A DNA stretch of 64,000 bases. Origin: an uncultured Mycoplasmatota bacterium. Its GTDB lineage: Bacteria; Bacillota_I; Bacilli_A; RF39; UBA660. Where the stretch lies: assembly GCA_900547465.1 (NCBI GenBank), contig URHJ01000001.1, forward strand, positions 1-64,000, written 5' to 3'. The translations under genes were made by a program, and so were the position numbers. This document shows, one piece after another, positions 57,803 through 64,000 of this stretch. The notes under the pieces were generated by a model. It searched no databases. It saw only the letters and a list, made by a program, of their open reading frames with translations, and had not been told where the DNA came from. The first letter of the stretch is position 1; every line of letters begins with the position of its first letter.

Positions 57803-59344
57803 TTATTTTGTCAACTTTTCTAAAATACTTTCCCTATCAACACGTTGAAATAACACTTCAGGAATATTTAATTTATAACTGTTATTATTAACAAAGTCTA
57901 AACTATCATTAAAGTTATTAATTTGGTTTAATATAGATTTAGAAGTACTAGGTAAATAAGCACCTAAGAACAAAGCACAAACACGGATAGATTCTAACAA
58001 ATTATATAATACTGTTTCTAATCTATCTCTTTTTGCTTCATCTTTAGCTAAAGCCCAAGGCATTGTCTCATCGATATACTTATTGCTAGCTCTTAATACG
58101 TTAAATATCTCAGTAACTGCATCACTAATTTCCAAATTATCCATTTTCTTTTCTACTTTACTATCAAGATTATGTATCTTAGAAATAAACTCATCATCAA
58201 TGCTTTCCAAAACATTTTTATTAGTAATTACACCATCAAAATACTTTTGCCCCATTGAAATTGTTCTATGAACTAAATTACCTAAAACATTAGCAAGATC
58301 ACTATTAATTCTTTCTATGAGTAAGTCATAAGTAATATTTCCATCACTAGAAAAAGGAATTTCATGAATCAAATAATAACGAACAGCATCTACCCCAAAT
58401 AAATCAACTAAGTCATCAGCATATATAACATTACCTTTACTTTTACTCATTTTGTCATCATTCATTAATAACCATGGATGTCCAAAAATCTTCTTAGGAA
58501 TATCTAGTCCTAAAGACCACAAGAAACATGGCCAATAAATTGAATGAAAACGAATAATATCTTTACCTATCAAATGTAAATCTGCTGGCCAATATTTCTT
58601 AAAAGTATCAGAAGAAGATTCTACATCATATCCAATATTAGTAATATAGTTAGTTAAAGCATCTAGCCAAACATAAACAACATGCTTCGGATCAAAATCA
58701 ACTGGAATACCCCAAGAAAATGAAGTTCTAGAAACACATAAATCTTGCAATCCAGGTTTTATAAAATTATTTAACATTTCATTTTTTCTAGCAACAGGTT
58801 GAATAAAATCAGGATGACTTTCAATATAATCTTCTAACTTTTTTTGATATTTAGATAATTTAAAGAAATATGCCTCTTCTGATGCCTCATGAACATCTCT
58901 ACCACAATCAGGACATTTTCCATCAACAAGTTGAGCTTCAGTCCAAAAAGATTCGCAAGGAGTACAATAAAGTCCCTTATATTCTCCCTTATAAATATCT
59001 CCCTGATCATACATTTTTTTAAATATATGTTGTACTACCTTTTCATGATTAGGATCAGTAGTTCTAACAAACTTATCATAACTAGTATCCATTATATCCC
59101 AAATTCTTTTTATTTCTGATGAAACATCATCAACAAACTCTTTAGGAGTTACTCCCTTTTCTCTAGCTTTTATTTCTATTTTTTCACCATGTTCATCAGT
59201 ACCAGTTTGAAAATAAACATCAAACCCCTTTAATCTCTTATATCTAGCAATAGAATCTGCCAAAACAACTTCATAAGTATTACCAATATGAGGCTTACCC
59301 GAAGTATAAGCTATAGCTGTACTAATATAATATTTTTCTTTCAT
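57803..59344 (-). CDS. metG: Methionyl-tRNA synthetase without C-terminal tRNA-binding domain
   Basis: A 513-residue class I synthetase. The HIGH-type motif is KPHIGNTYEVVLAD (about 17-30). Zinc ligands lie in YCTPCESFW and KCPDCG (about 125-147). The KMSKSKGN motif is at about 298-305. The anticodon-binding helical domain ends the protein. Many bacterial MetRS continue with a Trbp111-type domain of about 110 residues; here it is absent and is found on LysRS instead. The gene is controlled by a T-box. Confidence 0.97.
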   Translation of the reverse strand: MKEKYYISTAIAYTSGKPHIGNTYEVVLADSIARYKRLKGFDVYFQTGTDEHGEKIEIKAREKGVTPKEFVDDVSSEIKRIWDIMDTSYDKFVRTTDPNHEKVVQHIFKKMYDQGDIYKGEYKGLYCTPCESFWTEAQLVDGKCPDCGRDVHEASEEAYFFKLSKYQKKLEDYIESHPDFIQPVARKNEMLNNFIKPGLQDLCVSRTSFSWGIPVDFDPKHVVYVWLDALTNYITNIGYDVESSSDTFKKYWPADLHLIGKDIIRFHSIYWPCFLWSLGLDIPKKIFGHPWLLMNDDKMSKSKGNVIYADDLVDLFGVDAVRYYLIHEIPFSSDGNITYDLLIERINSDLANVLGNLVHRTISMGQKYFDGVITNKNVLESIDDEFISKIHNLDSKVEKKMDNLEISDAVTEIFNVLRASNKYIDETMPWALAKDEAKRDRLETVLYNLLESIRVCALFLGAYLPSTSKSILNQINNFNDSLDFVNNNSYKLNIPEVLFQRVDRESILEKLTK

Positions 59345-59367
59345 ATCATTTCACCCTTTCTTAAAAC

Positions 59368-59600
59368 AAAAAAATACTATAATTATAAGGACGAATCATC
59401 GCGGTACCACCTTACTTTATAATAATAGTATTATACACTTAAATAGTTAACGCCTATATACGTCTATATCTACATATCGATATAACAGTTCAGAAGCCAT
59501 ACTTTATAAATAATCTTTATCTATTCCCACCAACTAGACTCTCTTAAAAAGACTAAATTTTCATAAAGCTCTTCATCAAAACATTTAATAATAGCTATTC
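59368..59600 (-). promoter_or_regulatory. T-box leader of metG (Met specifier AUG)
   Basis: The stem I motif AGAGAGTC..GTTGGTGGGAA and the T-box AAGGTGGTACCGCG are both present. The codon AUG (59498-59500), followed by a purine, lies in the loop flanked by GAAG/CUUC, as specifier. A terminator AUACUAU.AUUAUAA/UUAUAAU.AUAGUAU with seven U ends the leader. TGGT of the T-box suits an ACCA tRNA end. Uncharged tRNA(Met) should allow readthrough. Confidence 0.95.
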
Positions 59601-59614
59601 TATCATATTAATTG

Positions 59615-60145
59615 TTATTCTTCAATATGCTTTCCCAAAAAACTGGAAATAATAGAAACTAATTTAATATCAACTTCATTAACAACCTCGGTATCAGAAA
59701 ATATAACAACTGATCCAATAGCGTCACCATTCATAATTATAGGACTTATAATATAAGAATATTTTTCTTTAACTCCATCAGCAAACTCCACCTCTGCAAA
59801 ATTCTTTTCAATCACAATCTCTCTATCATCTATTTTTTGATAAATAAATTTAGAAATATTCTTTCCAAGGTACTTGTTCTTTGCATTACCAGATATAGAA
59901 ATAATTTTATCACGATCAGATATAAAGGCATCTTTAAGTAAGTTTTGATTAATAGTATTTACAAGTTCCTTTGATATATCACTTAGATCATTCATAGACG
60001 AGTACTTTTTTAAAGAAATAGTTTCATCATCTACATATATTTCTAATGACTCTCCATCACGAATACGCAATGTTCTTCTAATTTCTTTAGGAATAACAAT
60101 TCTTCCTAAATCATCTACTCTTCTTACTACACCAGTTGTTTTCAT
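59615..60145 (-). CDS. spoVT: Stage V sporulation protein T (AbrB-type regulator)
   Basis: A 176-residue transcription regulator. Residues 1-50 are a SpoVT/AbrB DNA-binding domain (TGVVRRVDDLGRIVIPKEIRRTLR). The rest is a GAF-like domain with ISPIIMNGDAIGSVVIFS. In Bacillus SpoVT adjusts sigma-G gene expression in the forespore. It lies next to mfd in both. It has a weak TATAAT upstream in a 153-base gap. Confidence 0.95.
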   Translation of the reverse strand: MKTTGVVRRVDDLGRIVIPKEIRRTLRIRDGESLEIYVDDETISLKKYSSMNDLSDISKELVNTINQNLLKDAFISDRDKIISISGNAKNKYLGKNISKFIYQKIDDREIVIEKNFAEVEFADGVKEKYSYIISPIIMNGDAIGSVVIFSDTEVVNEVDIKLVSIISSFLGKHIEE

Positions 60146-60270
60146 CTTCTTTCCTCTCTTTCATCTATAAATATTATTTCTGAATTTTTTTTATTTTATA
60201 CATTATTCCTAATATTATTATAATATTTATTTCCAAAAAATCCCTTGGTAAATATTTCCAAATAGTTAAC

Positions 60271-60297
60271 AAAAAAAGAATGCAATCATGCATTCTT
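60271..60297 (-). terminator. Terminator after the 217-aa gene
   Basis: AAGAATGCA/TGCATTCTT stem with a short loop followed by a T run on the minus strand. Confidence 0.85.
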
Positions 60298-60298
60298 C

Positions 60299-60952
60299 CT
60301 ACTCGTCAAAAATATGAGAATTTGCCTTAGTAAATAAATATCTTTCACCTTGCTCTGCAACCAAAGAAAGTAAGGTTCTATCTTTCACTAAAATCTTTAT
60401 TGAAATATTCTCATTAAGTTGTTTTATATATGTTGTTTTCATATATTTAGAAAATAACTTCATAATAGATTCTTTAACTTTTTCATCTATTTGATCATCA
60501 TAAATATCAGCAATTTCTATTAACAATTTATTATTAATATTATTATTAAGACTCATCTTAACGGTCTTTTTTATTTCTTTATTAATAGAATCCAAATCTT
60601 TTTTCATTATTTTAATAATCTCAGTTTCTCTAACTGGTTCAAATTCTTCAATCTTTTTAACCAAATAATTATTTCTAATTTTTTTTAATCCCTGAAAATC
60701 AGTTATAACAAGATCTCTGAAATTATTTAAAATAAAATTCATTTTACTACTATCAAGTATAACTTTCTCTTTCTTAGCTAAAGATAATAACTTAGATTTA
60801 ATAACATCCATAGAATCAAGAGGAGGACTTTTAATTAAAGAAATTATATCATTATCAATCAAAGCATCTGTATTATTTTTTACTAAATCAATGACAGCAT
60901 TCTTATAGTTACTTAAATGCTGTTTCTTGAAATTTTCCAAAGTATCCGTCAT
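60299..60952 (-). CDS. Hypothetical coiled-coil protein between mfd and spoVT
   Basis: A 217-residue soluble, helical and charged protein from ATG 60952 (MTDTLENFKKQHLSNYK), 8 bases after GGAGGG. It has no signal peptide, no membrane helix and no recognised domain. In Clostridia a PrsA-like foldase often occupies this place, but this protein has no lipobox or rotamase motif. The C-terminal LVAEQGERYLFTKANSHIF is the least helical part. It has a good own promoter whose -35 lies in the end of mfd. Confidence 0.7.
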   Translation of the reverse strand: MTDTLENFKKQHLSNYKNAVIDLVKNNTDALIDNDIISLIKSPPLDSMDVIKSKLLSLAKKEKVILDSSKMNFILNNFRDLVITDFQGLKKIRNNYLVKKIEEFEPVRETEIIKIMKKDLDSINKEIKKTVKMSLNNNINNKLLIEIADIYDDQIDEKVKESIMKLFSKYMKTTYIKQLNENISIKILVKDRTLLSLVAEQGERYLFTKANSHIFDE

Positions 60953-60985
60953 ACTAACACCCTCCTGCACGATTCGACTATATCA

Positions 60986-61014
60986 AGAATAACAATCCTT
61001 GAATTTTTAGTCAA
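60986..61014 (-). promoter_or_regulatory. Promoter of the 217-aa gene
   Basis: TTGACT, 17-base spacer, TATTCT on the minus strand; the -35 box lies in the stop region of mfd. Confidence 0.7.
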
Positions 61015-64000
61015 TAGATTTTATAAAATTATCTAAAATATAATCAAGCAATTCTGTTAAATAATATAGAGGATGTTTTTCGAGTTTGATAGTATCCAAA
61101 ATTATTAACAAATTACTTCCTCTACTTTTAAACCTAAACATAGGAGTAATCTTAAATGATTCCATAAATAAATCCTCAGTATCAAACTTTTCTACAACTT
61201 CCTTAGGAAAACATAATTCTATGTAATTTTTAGTTTGAACAACACTTTTCAATCCAATTTTCAAAGCTTGTTTCTCAAACCACTCCTCATACATATAAAT
61301 AACTAAGCTTTGATCTAATTTACCAAATCTATCTTCCAATTCTCCCTTTATTTGATCTAGACTATGTTTAGAATCAACTTCATTAATTTTTTTATGAATT
61401 TCAATCTTTAATCCTTCATCACTTACATAACTATCATCAATATGAGTAGAAACATTAATAAGAGGAACACTATTGTCATCATCTAAATCATCTAATGAAA
61501 CATCTCTACCTTTTCTTCTTTCAACTTCAATATTTAACATTTTCAAATACAAATCAATACCTACAGTATCTATAAAACCAGCTTGTTCACTTCCCAAGAT
61601 ATCTCCGGCACCTCTAATAGACAAATCCCTAGTAGCTATAGAAAATCCACTACCAAGTTCTGTAAATTCCTTTATAACGTTAAGTCTTTTAATAGCTGTT
61701 TCAGTTAATACCTTAGATTTATTATACATTAAATATGCATAAGCAAACTTATTTGATCTACCAACCCTACCTCTAATTTGATATAGTTGACTAAGTCCAA
61801 AATGATCAGCATCTAAAACAATTAACGTATTAACATTAGGTATATCTATACCTGTTTCTATAATAGTCGTACAAACTAAAACATCAAACTCGTGTTTAAT
61901 AAATCCAGTCATTTTATTTTCTAATTCAATCTTACTCATCTGCCCATGCGCAAATGAAACACTAGCATCAGGTACTAAACTCTTTATTTCATTAACTTTT
62001 CTTTCTATACTCTCAACTTTATTAAATAATATATATGTCTGGCCATTTCTAGATAACTCTTTATATATAGCATCTCTAATGATTTGCCTATTTTCTTCTA
62101 CAACATAAGTCTGTATAGGATAACGATCAACAGGAGGCGTTTCAATTAAAGAAAGACTTCTCATCCCTACCATAGACATTTGTAAAGTTCTAGGAATAGG
62201 AGTAGCCGTTAATGTAAGAACGTCTACATTAGTTTTATATTCCTTTATCTTCTCTTTATGTGTAACACCAAAACGTTGTTCCTCATCAACAACTAATAAT
62301 CCTAAATCTTTAGGAACTATATCACTACTTAATAATCTATGCGTACCAAAAATCAAATCAATGGTACCATCTTTTAAACCAGAAATAATATTATTAACTT
62401 CCTTTTTAGAAGTAAATCTATTTAGTAGAGCTATATTAACAGGAAAATTTTTAAAACGTTTTAAAGCATTATCATAATGTTGACTGGACAAAATAGTAGT
62501 AGGACACAAAAATAAAACTTGTTTTGAATCCAATATTGCTTTAAAAGTAGCTCTAAATGCCACCTCTGTCTTACCGAATCCAACATCTCCACACAACAAT
62601 CTATCCATAGGTGTAGCCTTCTCCATATCAAGTTTAATTTGATTAACTGCTATTTGTTGATCAGGAGTTAAAGTAAAACCACAATCATCCTCAAACTGTT
62701 CCATTAATTTATTGTCAGGACTAAAAGCAAAGCCTTTCTGCAATTCTCTCTCAGCATAAAGTTTAAGTAACTTATCAGCCATATCCGCAACTTTTTGTTT
62801 AACTCTATTTTTAGTCTTTTTCCAATCTATACCATCCATTTTATTAATTTTAGGAACAGAGCCATCTTTACCAACATACTTTGTAAGTAAATCTATCTTT
62901 TCAACAGGAATATAAAGCTTATCTTTTCCACTATATAATACTTCCAAATAATCTTTACTTATATTATTCATTGTAAGTACTTTAATTCCATTATAGATAC
63001 CTATACCATGAGAGTTATGAACTACATAATCACCAATTTCTAAATTATCAACATTTTTTATTTTAGAACCATATTTAAATTTAGTTTTATATTTTTTATT
63101 TGAGCTACTATCAATAAATAACTCATGTGAAGTAAGAATCACAAAATCATCGCAAATAAATCCAGTTTGTAAACTAATATCAACTAAATTAACAAAACCT
63201 TTAGAAATATTATTAACATCAGTTTCTACTATCTTCATATTTAAAAACTTTCTAATATTTCTAAATTTGGTTTTAGGAACACATATAACTACAGTTTTAT
63301 TACTAGAAAGTTGTGCATTAATAAAGTTATTAATACTATCAATATTTTCATTAAACACAGAAATAGTAGATAAATTAACAGAAACTATATCATTTTTATC
63401 TATAAAACTAGACAAATTGTTAATATCTAAATAATAAAAATATTCTTTTTCCTTAATATCATTCAAAGAAAACATATAATTACCATTAAATTCAGTATCC
63501 TTTTCAGTTTTATAATTGAAACATTCTTTTAATATCATATCATTACTAACTTGCAACTGATTATAATCTTTAAAAGCCACAATTACATCTTCCATATACT
63601 CTGAAATATTTACAACATCACCATAATTAGGTAAATACTTTTGTTTAACTAAATCAAGATCCAATTGATCACTATCTACAACAAATTCTGTAAAAGGTCT
63701 TATTATAACTGACTTTAATTGTTCCTTAGATTTTTGCGTAGTAATAGAAAAAGAACGAATTGATTCAATAACATCACCAAAAAATTCTATTCTAACAGGA
63801 TCATCATATCCTAATGGAAAAACATCAATAACAAATCCACGAACTCCAACCTCACCAGTTTTTGTAACTATCGATTCCCTTTTATAACCAGAATTAATCA
63901 GCTTAGCAACCAACTTCTTAGGACTAATTTCATCACCAATATTAAAGTTACAAATTGCATTTTCAAATACAGATTTTTTAGGCAAAAATCGTAAATATCC
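61007..64000 (-). CDS. mfd: Transcription-repair coupling factor Mfd (5' end outside window)
   Basis: The frame is open to the right edge (998 codons including stop); an internal TTG at 63985 is not the true start, since the preceding codons read GYLRF as in Mfd. Visible parts are the end of the UvrB-like module, the RNA polymerase-interacting domain (LEIGDYVVHNSHGIGIYNGI), and the translocase. The translocase has Walker A GDVGFGKTEVAFRA, the DEEQ box, SAT-like TATPIPRTLQMS and motif VI QIRGRVGRS. The C-terminal autoinhibitory domain completes it. It releases stalled RNA polymerase and recruits UvrA. Confidence 0.97.
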   Translation of the reverse strand, partial: GYLRFLPKKSVFENAICNFNIGDEISPKKLVAKLINSGYKRESIVTKTGEVGVRGFVIDVFPLGYDDPVRIEFFGDVIESIRSFSITTQKSKEQLKSVIIRPFTEFVVDSDQLDLDLVKQKYLPNYGDVVNISEYMEDVIVAFKDYNQLQVSNDMILKECFNYKTEKDTEFNGNYMFSLNDIKEKEYFYYLDINNLSSFIDKNDIVSVNLSTISVFNENIDSINNFINAQLSSNKTVVICVPKTKFRNIRKFLNMKIVETDVNNISKGFVNLVDISLQTGFICDDFVILTSHELFIDSSSNKKYKTKFKYGSKIKNVDNLEIGDYVVHNSHGIGIYNGIKVLTMNNISKDYLEVLYSGKDKLYIPVEKIDLLTKYVGKDGSVPKINKMDGIDWKKTKNRVKQKVADMADKLLKLYAERELQKGFAFSPDNKLMEQFEDDCGFTLTPDQQIAVNQIKLDMEKATPMDRLLCGDVGFGKTEVAFRATFKAILDSKQVLFLCPTTILSSQHYDNALKRFKNFPVNIALLNRFTSKKEVNNIISGLKDGTIDLIFGTHRLLSSDIVPKDLGLLVVDEEQRFGVTHKEKIKEYKTNVDVLTLTATPIPRTLQMSMVGMRSLSLIETPPVDRYPIQTYVVEENRQIIRDAIYKELSRNGQTYILFNKVESIERKVNEIKSLVPDASVSFAHGQMSKIELENKMTGFIKHEFDVLVCTTIIETGIDIPNVNTLIVLDADHFGLSQLYQIRGRVGRSNKFAYAYLMYNKSKVLTETAIKRLNVIKEFTELGSGFSIATRDLSIRGAGDILGSEQAGFIDTVGIDLYLKMLNIEVERRKGRDVSLDDLDDDNSVPLINVSTHIDDSYVSDEGLKIEIHKKINEVDSKHSLDQIKGELEDRFGKLDQSLVIYMYEEWFEKQALKIGLKSVVQTKNYIELCFPKEVVEKFDTEDLFMESFKITPMFRFKSRGSNLLIILDTIKLEKHPLYYLTELLDYILDNFIKSID

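Overview
The window is a low-GC, gene-dense bacterial chromosome segment, most likely from a small-genome, Gram-positive-type member of the Bacilli/Mollicutes side of the Bacillota (for example an uncultured gut lineage of the RF39/Erysipelotrichales kind; this placement is inference). All long genes are intact under the standard code with TGG for Trp, so this is not a UGA=Trp mycoplasma. A cell wall is implied by murD and a FemAB-type ligase. A sporulation heritage is implied by spoVT, yabG, yabP, yabQ, spoVG and a sigH-like factor. Two Mollicutes-like details are an Asn at RpoB position 526 and a tmRNA tag ending in AFA.

Layout, left to right. 1-2.1 kb: the end of an MFS transporter, a class I glutamine amidotransferase and an unknown gene, with a degenerate copy of the tmRNA 3' flank. 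2.1-6.8 kb: ssrA, smpB, rnr, secG and eno. 6.8-10 kb: an unknown gene, murD, and a divergent FemAB-like gene. 10-33 kb: the tuf/fusA/rpsG/rpsL, rpoC/rpoB/ybxB, rplL/rplJ, rplA/rplK and nusG/secE operons, all on the minus strand. This block is split between rplL and ybxB by a type VII secretion module (EssC-type ATPase, EsaB-like protein, WXG100-like proteins) and a structured non-coding RNA of about 435 nt. 33-49 kb: a kinase-like membrane protein, sigH, rlmB, mrnC, cysS, clpC, a YfcC-type transporter, lysS, an RDD protein, dusB, ftsH, tilS, divIC, yabQ and yabP. 49-60 kb: a surface protein, spoVG, veg, yabG, ksgA, then a signal peptidase module with three TasA/camelysin-like paralogues, tatD, metG with a Met T-box, and spoVT. 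60-64 kb: an unknown gene and a 5'-truncated mfd.

Read from right to left, the gene order from mfd to tuf is a condensed version of the origin-proximal segment of Bacillus subtilis (mfd, spoVT, metS, tatD, ksgA, yabG, veg, spoVG, yabPQ, divIC, tilS, ftsH, dusB, lysS, clpC, cysS, mrnC, rlmB, sigH, secE, nusG, rplKAJL, ybxB, rpoBC, rpsLG, fusA, tuf). The departures from that order are the most informative parts: the type VII module inside the rpl-rpo cluster, the TasA-like module between tatD and ksgA, and domain changes. The domain changes are a MetRS-type tRNA-binding domain on LysRS (MetRS has none), a SAP/Rho_N-like tail on FtsH and a long acidic tail on L11.

Regulation is unusually legible. 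Near-consensus sigma-A promoters, mostly with 17-bp spacers, precede most units. Several ribosomal and RNA polymerase operons start with terminator-like hairpins at or near +1. Other visible signals are an L10 leader, a pair of L1-type leader motifs, a Met T-box and a palindromic operator over the clpC promoter. No rRNA or tRNA genes, insertion sequences or CRISPR arrays were seen.
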